NCBI GenBank assembly: GCA_009869945.1
Contig: WIXG01000059.1
Location: forward strand, 186,001-250,000
DNA from: Mesaphorura yosii
Lineage: Eukaryota; Arthropoda; Collembola; Poduromorpha; Tullbergiidae
Direction: 5' to 3'
Length of the DNA: 64,000 nucleotides
In this document: positions 49,201 through 62,834 of the stretch, piece after piece
Position numbering within the stretch: the first letter of the stretch is position 1
How the letters are laid out: every line of letters starts with the position of its first letter
The notes under the pieces: model-generated
What the model was told of the DNA's origin: nothing
The model's input: only the letters and a program-made list of their open reading frames with translations
The model's database searches: none
Program-made: the position numbers and the translations under genes

Positions 49201-50298
49201 CACACAGGACAGTAGGGCTTCGAGCTTGGTCTTATTTGGACTGTGGGTTCTCATTAATTGCCTCGATAATTGGGAAACATGAGACATTCCCTGCACAAGT
49301 AATGAGATCTGCAATCGTTTCTAATTACACAGCATTTAGCATCTATAAATACATTTATAGATGCGGCAAAGTTAGAGAAGTCTGTGAAGTACATAATAAT
49401 AGAGTGTGCGTGAGACGCGGTGCGGCGTTGTGTGAGTGTGAATTGAATGTCACAAACCTACTTCCTACTTTCCGTATCTACAGCCAACGCCAAAGCCAAC
49501 GAAGCCACGCTACAGCTGCGTAGCAGAAAAGAGATTCGCAGATGTAGGAAACTGGGTCAGTGTCTGAATGAGATTCGAATACATCACATAACATTTATTA
49601 ACACTGCGATGATGAAGTACACTTTGTATTACATTGTACCCTAATAGACAAGCCACGACGAAGCCCCACGACACTGCGAATGCAACGCAGCGCGCGGCGA
49701 CCGCTATGGGAAGAGATACATTCGAAAGTATGCGTGTGGTGACTTGGCAATTGGCAACGCTGACAATGGGTGGAAGAAAGAATCCGGGTTATGAGTGTTG
49801 CGCTTCAGGCACTTCAAGGTCTAGATCACAAACATCATCAACGCAGCGTCTTTCTCTTAACCCATTGTCATTGCTACAGCGCTGTAGTCAGCCAGCCCAG
49901 TACGCTCACCTCCTTACACCGCATCGCACTAACGCACACAGCACAGCAGCTGTGATCTGCCAATACACAGACGTATTGTGTATAGATGCACTTCTGCGAA
50001 CAAGGGAACAGATCTGCAATACACTCCTGCGTGCGTGTTACATCACGAGAAGAAAATAGTATCTCTCTTGCTCCTCACACTAGTCTTTTCCTGACTGCTG
50101 TAGCCTACAAACTGAGCACGAAGTAATCCGCACCAGTCTTCTTGACTTGGTGGTTTGCTTGGTGAATTACTGTAATCACCATTACTAGATCGGCGATAAT
50201 AACATCATTATTAGCAATTCATCATACTGACTCACAGATTCGCATCTGCTTCCCTCCTGACGTAGTACAATAGCAACGGCGTGCGCTTCAACTCAGAC
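43281..50298. other. Intergenic region upstream of the candidate vrille first exon
   Basis: No exon is supportable in these 7 kb. Short motifs seen are a CACGTG E-box at 43384-43389, the palindrome TTTGCATGCAAA at 46671-46682 and a TTACATAA (TTATGTAA on the other strand) at 47687-47694. Open frames of 60-140 codons show no family resemblance. The region may hold enhancers for vrille or the calponin-family gene. Confidence 0.45.
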
Positions 50299-50300
50299 TC

Positions 50301-50735
50301 AGTTTAAGACTGTACCTGGGCTCGACACGGTCACCAGCTTCCCGGCAGGCACTCGTGAGACGAAGCAAAAACCATCGTCGGTCTCCGTCCTGCCTTCACT
50401 ACTCACTACCACGTTGTCTGATCAAGTGTTAACATCGCTCCGACAAGTCTCCATCAAGTGGACCTGCCAATCTGACTCGGATTTCATGTGTGACACGTCT
50501 CTTCACAAATCCTCAACAGAAACTCGAAAATATCAACTATTTACCCAGTGTTTTCCTCCACGATAAGGTTGTTGACAAACAACAAGTGCAAATCCATAAT
50601 CCCCCGGTCAAATCTAAATCACGGACAAAACCTTCGAATTGTGTAGTGGATACTGCATCCTGGACTCGACCCGGCTTCATCCTAATTTCGCAACAATGCA
50701 TACAGGAGGACTCTTGTTGCTCCAGCCACGTGCGG
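50301..50735 (+). other. vri: Candidate first exon of vrille, with leader and first 13 codons
   Basis: The exon would begin at an arthropod-type initiator TCAGTT (50299-50304, A+1 at 50301) and end at the donor GCGG|GTAAGC at 50735/50736. The only start codon in good position, at 50696, opens MHTGGLLLLQPRA and then one base. Joined to the acceptor at 62834 this gives a codon for Asp and reads straight into the bZIP exon in frame. The leader holds one upstream ORF at 50486-50566 and no other ATG before 50696. A GGTCA element at 50329-50333 lies one base off the ideal DPE spacing. The link across a 12.1 kb intron is inferred from phase and splice quality only. Confidence 0.5.
50486..50566 (+). 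promoter_or_regulatory. uORF in the candidate vrille leader
   Basis: A 26-codon upstream ORF, MCDTSLHKSS... ending at TAA, is the only ATG in the leader before the presumed start codon. It could tune translation. Confidence 0.35.
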
Positions 50736-53700
50736 GTAAGCATCTGACCTTCATTTAATGCGCGTAAATCTGACGTTCGGGTTTTCGCTAGTATGAGATC
50801 ACCGCCAGCACAGCGAGCATGACACATCAAAGCGTGCAATTCTTGTCCAGTCAAAGTGCAAAACGTTTCACGTTCTTCTCGGTCCATGAGCGTGCTTCTT
50901 CCTTCTCAATTATTCATTATTCTCATTATTCAGTGATTCCGAGGTAAATCTGGCGTCTTGATCTTGCGTGCACTTGAGTCTCCATCCGGTATTAAGGTAA
51001 AGTCATGGCACAGAATGTATGAAGAGTAGATAAATAGTTTTGAAGGTTTCTGTTGTCGAAAGGCATGCATTGCTAAACCATTAATATTATTGCGGATTGC
51101 GCCACACATACATTATACATTGAATTCATAATGATCTCAGACGAAGAAAATATAAGTATGAAGGTTATGAGATTGTATTATAATCACATGTGCAAACATT
51201 CTCTCAGCATGGAAAGAAGGAAGAGAAATCCAGAATCAGGAAGTGAATCGCATCTAATATGGTTACGAGCGTCGTGCTGTTATGTAAAGCCAATTACTCG
51301 TTTGCTGTACAAATTGATCGTTCTTGAGCTGGAAGTGAGCGACCAAGTCGATGCATAGATGATGGCTTGTCTCATATTCCCCTTGAAACATTTTGCACAA
51401 CTCTTTCCCTCGAAGCCCTCATCTCATGCATCTCGCAGATCTCCTCCAGCATGGCAGCTCAACGCTCATCTCAGTGCTTAGATCATGAGATTTCGCTTGC
51501 CTTGCCCTGTAGAATTTCCATGAACTGGACCATAGACAGATTGGATGGAGGCCGGAGTGAGAAATTAAGTTGAAATGAGATGACGCTTTAATCCTACGTG
51601 TCCGTCTCAGTCTGCCTGTTGTTGTTACATTTCTTCAGGAGAGTTGTAAATTTCCTGAGAAGTGGGGAAGCGACGATACACCGTACACGCTCTTAATTAA
51701 CATTGACGGCATCAAATTTAAAGCTCTGTAAATGTATATTTCCAAATACAGCGATTAATGCTGCAGTTATCGAATTATGAAGATCGATGCATTGTTACTA
51801 TATATAGCGACTCAAAGCGCCTCATTATATGACACAACAATGTAATAGCTAGACTATAAAAGGGAAGAAAAAATGAAGTTCCTGACTCTGAAAGTCAGGG
51901 TCACTTCCTCTTAAAATGAATGCACAATATTCTTGCGCACACTGTGTCTGTCATGCCATTCTTTTGGTTTCTTTGTTACACGACCACCAAGGTTTTCCTA
52001 TTGCGTTATCATGCGTCCAATTGCGCTCTGCAGAAAGGTAAAAATATTCAACTCAATTCCATCTCCAAGCATCGTGATTTGTAGTGTTACAATTTGTCAA
52101 TTCAAAATCCATCGACTGGCTTGTATTAGAGCGAAGAACACGATGACGACTAAATTTGAGATTTATGAGGTGAACCGCGGTGAGTGTTGAGCTTTGTGTT
52201 CTTAAATTCCGACTCAGTGACGCATTGTCGCAAAGCAGTGAAACCGCAAAGTAGGCAAATTCCGAATTCGGTATATTAAAGCGAGTTTACATTTTCATCA
52301 ATTTGAGGTGTTCTAGAATGAATTCTTCAGATTTAGAAAGTTTCTTCGAGGAAGAGGCTTGTTAAGAAGGATGCTTGCAATTTTGGTCACTCGCTAATGT
52401 GTTGCGCATCCTAGCGTGCCATTCTGTAGTAAGGAAGTTAAGTAGGACAGTATTTTAACGACCAGAAGAATCGAGTACAAACGCATGAGAAATGGAAGAT
52501 GTGCGTTGTGTTTTATGAAAGATCATTCGATTGCATGACGAAGCGTATTAGAGTAAAGCATGTGAAATAAGAATAAAAACCTTTGCCATTCTTCTCTAAT
52601 GTGCTTTTAAATTATGATGAATGCATGTGAAAATAGAAGGTTGAGGACAAAGTTGTGAAACACGGCGCGATGCTGCACGGCGATGTTTTCGACTTGCGCA
52701 GAAATGAGGCTAGTAATGCATTATTTATAAATGCACAGCCGCAGCCTCCACGTTGATATAATCGCGCATCTCATTTCATCCGCGTGATACCGAATTCTCC
52801 TACAACAGAGTACAGATTCTGGTTCATTGTTGCTCATACCGAGTCAGCACCGCACGCACGGCAAGCGCTTTTAGTATACTTTGTTGTTTAGTGCTTACAT
52901 GGTACAAATGAATGGGGAAAAGTATTACATGACCTCAATTCGACTGCTTATCAAATGGAGATTCCATCACCTTCATTCGCATCTTCCTCTCTCGGAAAAG
53001 AGAGTTGGACCAGCGAGTTACGCAAGTTGACAGTTGATAGAGTTTCGTTTTTAAGGGAAAACTCCCACAAACCAATTTGATCATTCAATAGCCCACTTTA
53101 TTTTTTGATGTCAGGATTTCCTTTACTTGCTCTTGATTCCTGCGCCAAATGAAGTTGTGGGAAGAAAATTATGCCCAATAAATGATTGCGACTTTTGAAA
53201 CGTCGTTCAAAGGGCAAGGTTTTAGTCAAATAACGCTGATCCAAGAAAACCCAATCAGCAAGTTGAAGTGTGGCAAAGAAGCTGAGCTTGCTTTGGTTGA
53301 AATTAGTAAGATGGTAATCCATTTAAAGGAGTGGATGCACTAGTGCATTAAAGTAGGACAGACACACTTAAGCAGCATTACCTCACTTCGCAATTTTTTG
53401 TGTTTATCTTGTCCCGAGGCGTTTGCACTAGAAAAGTCTTAACAGACAATTGGCAAGTAGCTCAAATGCATCGCCACCGCCTAAAATACATTGCGCGTGG
53501 TTGGGAGTGTTGTTCAGCGAGAGAAAGAGTTGAACAAATTGAAATTGAAGTGCAAGGATAATGATGGGACGTAACATTGTTCAGGAATCAAACTAGAAAT
53601 TTAATGCACTTCGCATGGTCTTGTAATACAGGTCTAATATCGTGATACAAGTACAAAAAATGGTTTTACAACTCTTCTCCTATGCTGCTGCGTGCTCCTC

Positions 53701-56700
53701 GGTGCTTGTTGTTGTTACAAGAACAACAATGGGAAAAGGAACAAGAAAGTAAAGTAGAGCAGCTAAGAAAAACCAACTCTGCTGGTTTTCCCTCTCACCT
53801 TGGCTTTGAAATGCGTTTGTGCAAAATTATCTTTATGCAACCTGAATTAAATATGCGCTGTGTTAATGATGCGAAGCGTCGGAAAGAAAAACAAGTCTGC
53901 ACCAACAGACAGAAGTGACAGCTGACGAGCTAACTAGATCGTAGAAGAGGAAGATGGAAACGAACGAGTACCACAAATTTAAGATTCGTCAGACAATAGC
54001 AATGTTGACTGTTGGTGTGACTTGCCCACTCGCAGTTCTACTCCGGCTTCTTTCATCTTCGGATTATGGAACCATACTCATATTTCATAATTTCAGCATA
54101 ATCGTGTCCTACTGTTGATGATTTATACAATTCCCACGTCTGAGGGCGTTACGAGCCAGTTCATACTCACGATCCGCCGATCACGTTAATAATAATCGTA
54201 ATAAGGCCATCTCTAATTGGGGCCTCACGATTGTTTCCGAGCAGGTAGTCGGGCCAAAGCGGTCTCCGAAAAAGAGCATAGACGCAATTGTGTTTTCTGT
54301 CTGAGATGTGGAACGAGACGTTTGGCGCACACAAATTTCCAATTTTCTTTGTGTTAGGATCAATTTTGATGCAAGAGATCAAAACAACTCTGGGACTTGT
54401 GCGCAGGTGTGTTTACGCGCACCAAAGTCACCGCGCCTAATTGCTTCGTGTCTCGGGCCGGTTATTTCCGCTGAAGGATTAATTATGCTGATATGCTCAA
54501 GATTTACCTTTAAATCAAGCAAGACTTAGGTGACAAAAACAACTCTTTGCAACACGAGATCAGTCAAAACAATTATTTTGTGTGCTGCCTGTCGCCGCTT
54601 GAACTAAAAGATCATTTTAACATGTGCCATTTAACGACATTATCCGTGGCCAGCGTAAACAAAAGCTGCGACACGGATATTCAGAGCAATGCGGAAACGC
54701 GTAACTCAATGGAAACATTGAACTTTCCGGTGGCATCCTCAAACTAATTCCTTCACCTGGCTCAGGGTTGTCATGTAACACGCATTGCATGTAATTGGCC
54801 TGAATATTTGAACGCATTATTTATGAAATGAGGATATGACTGGATTTAATTCAGCCGAACAAAGACTGATTAAATACCACCTGCCCCACTGCAGTGCTTT
54901 CAATGCTGACAAAGCATGCATGGCTTGACGGAGATGATTCATGTTTGCTACAATTAATGAGATTTGACATGGATTCATTTCGGGATGAATTCTTCACAAA
55001 CTTGGTACCGAATCTGCTTTGTAGTACACACAAATTGTAAATTCAGCAAAATTAAACTCAATTACGTGACAAAATTTCCAATCTGGTATGAAATTGCAAT
55101 GTGAAGCAAAATTGTACTGCATTGCGTTTTCCATTGAATTCTGAATAGTATTTAATCAAATGCAAGTCGGGCGAGAAGATAAAATGAGCGATTGTCTCCA
55201 GAATCTCGAAAGGTCGTTGAGGAGGTGGCTTTCCTGATCCGAAAGTCATGGGACCGTATTCCGGATGGTCTTCCTGAGCATTGGAAAGAGATTAGGAGAT
55301 AGATTATGCGGTATAATGAAACAAAGGAAGGAAGTTTAGAAGTTTTATCCATTAACATGTTTTGTTTTCATCCAAATGGATGATGTGGATGGAAGAAAGA
55401 AAGACGAAGGGAAGAAACAGTTTGGGCTTTGGATTTGCTTAAGTCGTGTACATGCGTAAGAATTGTTGTACCCACAAATCCCTGCGCACATGCATGCTAA
55501 TGCTGATTCAAAGAAACCAAGTCGTATGTCGTAAGGTAAGAATGCGAGTCTGTATGAAGCATTGCGGAAATGGCAATGAAGATATTTGAGTGAAGTGAGG
55601 TCGTTGCCAAGGTCTTTGAGGTCGCTCTTTTCCTATTTTGCAATCATTATTATTATATTACGACAAAACGGCATTAATAAGCGTATTGTCGATTACATTA
55701 TTGTTATTAACATAACTCAACACGTAACGTAATGTTATGCGTTGCTGGCAATACAAAGTACGAAAATTCTCCACCACACAGGCATTCACTTCCTATAATT
55801 TATTTTCTACTCCAAACAAACCTAGGCCTGACTCATTCTTCTTCTCCTCACATGTCTTGCGCGTACCATGCACTTCTGTTCGCGAAAAAATTGCGCGCTA
55901 ACTTCTCTTTAATACTTTCTTACCAAACGAAAGTGAGCAGAACAAGAGACAAGATCCCACATAAGTTCAGGGAAGGCTCGTCGGCTCATTATTGATTTTG
56001 CAATAAACTGTAGTCCGGTGCCCACTCAAGTGCTCACCCCCTGCAAGATTCTTAGGCATTTTATGCTTAGCATGACCCGGCACGGGTGTGATGATGATGC
56101 AACTACTGATACGGTCGAACATGAAGAACCGTTGACGTGTAGCTCGTGTTGTCGAATTTCGCAGCATTTTGTCAAGAGCCAATTGATTAAGCAGAAACCG
56201 CCAATCCCGAGCCTGCCGCATGACGTTCGTGGGCACATCCTCCGCACGTTCAGATTGAGATAAACCGCACAACAAGTGCTGATGCTTGTATCTGTATCGC
56301 ATGCCATGATTACTCGATTGGAGGATGGACTGATGTTTGTGTTGTGAAACAAGAGCTCAAGTGTTTTCATCGCTGACGACGATGATTTTATGGTATTTTT
56401 GCACTCGTAGTCATGTGTAAGCAAAGAGCGTCGTGCACAGATGCTGGGGATTTAAGTTGTTTGTTTGACTTGCACAAGTTTACGATTTTCTTGTTGTCTC
56501 CTGGCCTCAGAGTGCGGAGTAAGTTGCTCTCAGCTCTACGTCGTATCTTGTCGATGAGACAAAGACTACAAGGATGCGATGGCGGCTTTTATTGCAGCCC
56601 ACTAACGTGTGTATACCTCAACGTTGTAAAATCCTGTTGAATAACAAGCCTACATTAATTGACAAACAGCTCTACATGGCCTTGTTTTTATGGTCTATAA

Positions 56701-57526
56701 ATAATAATGTCTTTATTTCAATTGCAAAGTTCATCTTTTTGCGTTACATGGCAGCATAAAGCACATTTGCAAGTTGCATTCAGCGATCTGTGATGTAAAT
56801 CTATTTTTAACAGCCAGAAGCCAGACGCTGTGCATGTGACCGTGTGCAAGGTTTTCAGGTTAATGTATCATTCACTATTCTATTCACTTAGCAGGTGCGA
56901 TATTCCATCAAGACGTTAATTCTGTCTAATTGAGACTGACGTGTGGGGTAGAGCTTCTGAGCCAGCGTGCAATTTGCCAACTTGTGTCGGTCGTCGGTGA
57001 TGTGCACAATGCATAATTAGTTGCTGGTGCTGGGATCAAAGGCTGCGCAGAGGAGCAGCCGTGAGCGAACAATAAGATATAAACTGTGGCATTTTGTTAT
57101 CTCATGCGAGCGAGTGTTTCGCTAAAACATTGACGAAGAAAAGGCAGCAGAGTTCGGTGCACTCAACTATTACGTGGATAACCGAATATGCCGCTCGGCA
57201 GTCAGTACACGTTATAGTTATAGAAAAGTCACTCGATTTGCGTGGTGGTGTGGTGAGTGCCAAAGTTAGTAATGCAATAATCGTTTATAGCGAACCCAAC
57301 ACGAGTTATGTAAGGACGGGACAGAGTTGTTGCGGTGGACGGACTCATGGGCATGTAGTATGCAAATTTGAGAAAATGAGTTTTAAATAATAACATGGTG
57401 CAGACCGTGGTGGAATGGTTGTGTGGTATGTGAGAGAGAAAAACGAGTGGGATAGCGCAGTGTAGTAAAGAGAAAGAAGGCGAGATTGACATAAGCGAAT
57501 GTACTTTATGAAATGAATCAAAGAAC

Positions 57527-57534
57527 TTACGTAA
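57527..57534 (+). promoter_or_regulatory. Candidate D-box (VRI/PDP1-type site)
   Basis: TTACGTAA in the context CTTACGTAAT matches the core bound by E4BP4/Vrille and PAR bZIP proteins. A related GTTATGTAAG lies 221 bp upstream at 57305-57314. Confidence 0.35.
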
Positions 57535-60500
57535 TCAAGGTGACCTACGGAGTTCGGGGTTTTCGGCCTAAGAACCAGTATAGTATGCAGAGTTGAAAAG
57601 ACAAGGACAGCGGAGTACTGACTCCAAAGAGTTACAACGTTTTATAATAACATATTGCAAAAATACGCACGCGTATGACTGAGCCAGCAGCAAAAAATCC
57701 ACTACCAGCTCAACACGCTAAACCACCGCGCTGTATTAGCATGCATTACTCACAGCACCAGAACCAGCTACGTTGTACACTGCAAATTCACTGCGCTATT
57801 ACTCACACACTGTCTGAGTCGTGCCTGTTTATTTTTTGCACACACGCTAGGATATTGAGCCTGATTCCGAAACAAACTCTCAGAGCATCAGAGCCATAAA
57901 AGACTTGACATTCAGAGCAGCAACACAACAACATACACTCGTTCAGGTTGAGGCAAGCACAGCCCAAGCACACTTGATTCACACAAGCGAATTTGTCTCA
58001 TCTTTCTCAAACACTTGCAAAACAAACAATCTTATCAATATTTATCGCGCCAATTCGACACATCTTTCATTATAGAACCAAACAGTGCCGAAGTTGATTT
58101 CGGAAGTGAGTTGAAAGTGACGGGACAACAACGTGTTCTTGAACTTCACACTGCATTACTGCATTGTTGCGCAATTCGCGTCAATTAATTGTGTGATCGC
58201 TCCAAGCAAAGGAAATTTTCTGGATACACTGGTTGCTGGACTCTTGAGGTAATTTCGATGCGCATTTTATCTTGCCAGAACCCAAGCTCAAGCGTTTTGC
58301 TGAGGAGGACGCGCATTTTGTGAAGGGAATTTGAGACTTTGAGTTTCAAGCCAAGTAGAGGTCATTCATTACCACTTCATTACTTAACGTTGTGGCGATG
58401 CCACTGGCCATTGGTTACTGTATCTGTTTCTTTCATTTGAACTCAATTGAGAAATCAGACCGTGTAGCATCGGACATACGTAAAAATGCAAGCATAAGCA
58501 ATAGTTCAATAGTTGATTAGTTGATGGTTTGACACCAGCAGTTATGGTTATTCAATTAACTCTGTTTCGGGGCAGTCACAAGTAGAACGAGTGCATGCGA
58601 TTTTGCAATTCGAACCTCAGTCATTAAAAGCAGATGCATGCAGGGTTACCAGATCCGTGCCGTTGCTGTTAATCGTGGAACGATGATGAGAGTTGCAAAT
58701 TTTATGCAATACTGCCAAGTTACGGGTATAGCGCGTATAGCGACTTAAATTATGGACTGGAATCATGAATAGTTCGATGATCTTTCAAGTTGAACATTCG
58801 GCCTGCCAGCCTGGGTAGACCATATGAGTTGAGGAGAGCCCGTAAAAGGTTTATTGGATGTTTTTCTTCGTCGTGGCTGCACGCAGCGGAGCAGAGACCA
58901 GAGAGTGCAAAAAACCAAGAACTTGTTACTGGAAAACAACAGTTGTCTTGGCTAATCTGCTAATAAGCTCGCATGCATACGTGTGGTTCATTACTTCGCA
59001 TCATGATCGGCCGTATGATTTGCACAGACGAAGTGTAAAGTGTACGTACCTTGCATGTCTTGACTAATGTGTGATATAATGTGATGTAATATCTATATAT
59101 ACACGTTCGAGTCTATAACCTTTGTTTCCAGCCTGTCATTGCGGCCGGGCATCCCAACACCAGCACCGCTGTCACACAGTCAATGCATTAGTTACGTACG
59201 TGCTGCACGTACGGTACAAAGGTCAACGCTGTGAATGAAAAACTAGCCAGTGGGGCTGCATATGCCGCGTGCAATCACAGGCTGCATGCTGCGGAATTTG
59301 AGAAATCCGAAATGCAAAGTTGGAAACGATTACCTAATACTAATCATAATTGTAAACGAATGCAAAGTCCATTGCGCAACTGCTTACGTTAACCGAGACC
59401 GTCAACCACCCAGCACGTCTCAAACGTTTAATGTGTGCCATTCCTCTGACGATTTGCATTGTCGTCGTGCTCAGATTCCGAGTCTCGGGATTTAGATGCT
59501 ACAGGCCACCTTGAGATTTGAGTAGTGGCTTCTAATGATGCCTGTCCCGGTTTCGTTTTCACTTTGACCTCGGGGTTGACTCTCCGAATAGCCCTTGTTA
59601 TTTATAAGCTTTCTGCTCTTGACGCCACGCTCCGCGCATTTGTCATTACATCGACCTTTATTTCGAGTTTGCCCTGGTCGATAATGCTATTTGTGTTTGA
59701 TGCAAATGTCATAGCGATGCTTTCGCGTGGACGCTCGATTCATTCACAGTGGCACCTTGCGCAATCTTGATCCAAACAATTACACAATCTCATTTTTGCA
59801 AACGTGTATTTTTTGCGAGACTAATTTGATCTGCCTGAAACTCGTGCATAATTTGCCACTATCTTATTTGAGTCCGAGTCTCATGATGCGGAGAGAGTTC
59901 ATTGCGACATGCGTTATTGATTGGCAGTGTCATGCGACGTGGACCCACGTTCGCCATGCGTTTAACGCTTTCTAGCCGGCCAAAAGACAATGACATACCC
60001 TCCTCGCATGACATCATCGGCCATTCCATTGTTTGCCTCGCCACGCATTGCAGCGTGTAGTCGATACCCTGCTCTGCTCAAGCTCTTTGGTCTTGGCTGA
60101 GGATCATTCCAGATGATTCGTACGTGACACGTAATAATGAGCGCCACAAAGTACTGTAGTCATCAAAACAACGCATCTTCTATTACACAACTCGGCTGTG
60201 ACTGGGAATACAAATCGTACAGTCGCACTTGATGACTAAGCCCCAGCACCAACGTTGTGCTAGGCGTTTTCTTGGAACGGAAAATTCTTACTTGTACTCC
60301 ACAACGCGAATAACAACAATTCTTGTGTTGCGTTGTACTTGTTACCGATTTTACTCTCCTTCAAGACGAGATGTGATGATGTTGTGTTTCGCAATAACAA
60401 CGTTGTGTGCAGTGCTGAAGTAGCAGTGATCTATTTATTCTTTGTGTCAGTCGTCCAATACTGTCAATAGCAATGTTTCCTCTCCGTATCTCCCAATGTT

Positions 60501-62213
60501 GTGTGGTCTGAGATCAGCAGTCAGACCATTATGCTTTATGGCGGTGGTTTTCGTAAATATTGATTTAGAGGCCTTGAATCGCTTAGGAGGATTAACATAA
60601 CGCCACAACTTGCGAACATTACGAGACATTGAAACATTTAGCACAGCCACGACGCAGACAGGACAGCAGACAAATGGACATAACTGTACTCCTCGAATGT
60701 CTCATCTGACCCACGGCCATGCTAAGCTCGCCTCCTGGACAAACACGATCCACGTACACTCATGTTTTCCTCAGAAGGACAACAATTTCTTTATAAATAG
60801 GCAATTGACGTGGACAGTGTTTGCAACATTCCATACACAAGACCAACGATTGATCGCAAGTCGCAATCGCAAGAAAGCTGGTTTTGAGGCCAGTGCACCA
60901 CCGCCGATATAGATTGATACAATGTATAAATAACTGGTTTGATCGAATCTATTGAACTTGCTCAGGCAGGCGGCACCTATTATTAGGTTACAGACCCGAG
61001 AGTAAGAGCGAAGACTTGGAAGACCAGTTCCATAAATATGTACGCAGTGTATCGCTGCTTCTCACATCTCACTCATGTTGCTGGTGATAGTGATTATATG
61101 AAAGCAGGAAGCTATTATTCAACACATAAACGCTGTGCTGTCATAATTACTACACATCTTGTGTGCCTTAATGCGAATTTGTATCAAGGTAAACCTTGGA
61201 CGACCAAACTGTGCTGCGTGCACAGCAACAGCAACGTGCACAGTCGACTTAATTGTGATTGTGATCACTGTCTATGTATGTAATGTTGAGAACCCTTTTA
61301 AACTTCAACTCCAAACTGCTTCCGTATTCCATTTTATCGAATAGAATTACACAAGTTTAGGGCCGCCACTTTTGCTTCGTGTCGAATTTCTTGTGCATTC
61401 ATTTGGCGTTCGCTGTTACGAAAGTCACAAGTCGCAAGCAATAACCTTTGGAATTCAAGCGATTGACATATTTAGTCAGCCAGTCATTCATTCATTCTCG
61501 CGCGCGTGGCACGAAACGCCCGGCGTGTGAGTAACTGCCGAGCAATTTATGATTAATCGGAATGAAGCTTCGCATTATTGCCTCGAAATTCATCAGAAAT
61601 GCCAGCCCAGCCACCGACCACCGCTCGTTACGTGTAAAGGATATTTGCGTCCGCGCTACGTTTGTTACGATTAACGTACGTAAGCGTGCCATGCTAACAT
61701 TGAGTTAACGCAGAGCACAGCATGGAAAGGAGCAGCCACTTTTGTTTGTAGTGCGGTTAGGTGGTCGAAGCATTCTGCGTTGTTGATGCAAGTTTTATTT
61801 ACTCAGGAAAAGATTACATCATAATTGTAGCGCACATGCCCTTCATGTCACGCAAAGTGTTGATGAGACGCAGAGGATGAAGTAATCTCAGAGTGATGCT
61901 GAGGCTCTGTCCATTTGTATGAACCTCGTCTGAGTTTATGCGGTAGGACAGCACTGCGAATAAAATACGTCGAAACAGAAGCAGGAACTCCGTATCAGAA
62001 TCGGAGCGGATTATTGACTCGTGTAGGCACTTGAACGATTAATTGCTGATGCAAGCTGTGAGTTACGCAGAGAATGATTGGGCAAATGTGGCGGTGGCAA
62101 CGGCAGTTGGTAGGTAAATGTAGAATGTCAGTGTCAGCATTGCAGTGCGCACTGGGCCAGATTTCATACAGCCGCCTAGCAATTTGATTCATTTCGAAGC
62201 AGAACGATGAACA

Positions 62214-62219
62214 CACGTG
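62214..62219 (+). promoter_or_regulatory. Candidate E-box upstream of the vrille bZIP exon
   Basis: CACGTG within ACACACGTGG, 616 bp before the bZIP exon. In Drosophila, vri is activated by CLK/CYC through CACGTG E-boxes. A role here is inference. Confidence 0.3.
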
Positions 62220-62834
62220 GTTGGAATTTTATCTGCTCAGCACAAGCGCAAATCACAATAAAGTGTTTCACAATAATTCTATATTTATGGAAAAGCCAAC
62301 ACAAGAGTCGCAGCCTATGCTGGGATTTGAGCTTGTTATCGAGTCTGTCGATTTGCGCGTTTCGATGCATTGCCCGAGAAAAATAAGGTCACCTTCGAAA
62401 GCTAACGCGCAGAAGGTAGAAGCAAGTGCCGGTGCTTGTGAACACAATGCAGGAAAAGGACGAGATTAGATAGGCGTTGGTCTGCAAATCGGCCTGATGT
62501 ATGACTGATTGCAATGTATCGGATCGCGACATGTGTACGAGAGTACGTGTCCAGCGAACTTGAGTCTGACTCCCACGTACAATTGCCGAATCGGCGACTG
62601 TTGGATTTCCAAAATTATCAGCATCGTTACCTATAAATTGATTGCGAAATTGTTCGGTTGGCGGTCAGACAGAAGCACGCGCGTCATGCATGCCCGTATT
62701 TTGGTTTTTATCAAGAATTGCTGACATCCAGCAGACATCAGTAAATAAATCATGCATGATAACAATTTCATTACACTCGTGTTTATATTTACAAGTTCAG
62801 CCTCACTAATCGCTGTGTTTGCCCTCTCTTGCAG

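Larger units (their letters stand above)
50736..62834 (+). other. Putative 12.1 kb first intron of vrille
   Basis: Bounded by a good donor (GTAAGC) and a strong acceptor (CCCTCTCTTGCAG). No coding exon of any other gene is supportable. Visible motifs are TTATGTAA at 51280-51287 and 57306-57313, TTACGTAA at 57527-57534, a 19 bp palindrome at 59195-59213 and a CACGTG E-box at 62214-62219. The CA-rich stretch at about 57650-58105, ending in a GTGAGT donor, could be an alternative non-coding first exon. Confidence 0.4.

Noticed and set aside
57094-57390. 98-codon open frame inside the vrille intron
   Set aside because: No family resemblance and poor start context; likely chance.
43000-62800. Search for transposon, LINE, SINE or virus-derived coding sequence in the long gene-poor stretch
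   Set aside because: No reverse transcriptase, transposase, integrase or capsid-like translation was recognised, and no long terminal or inverted repeats were seen by eye.
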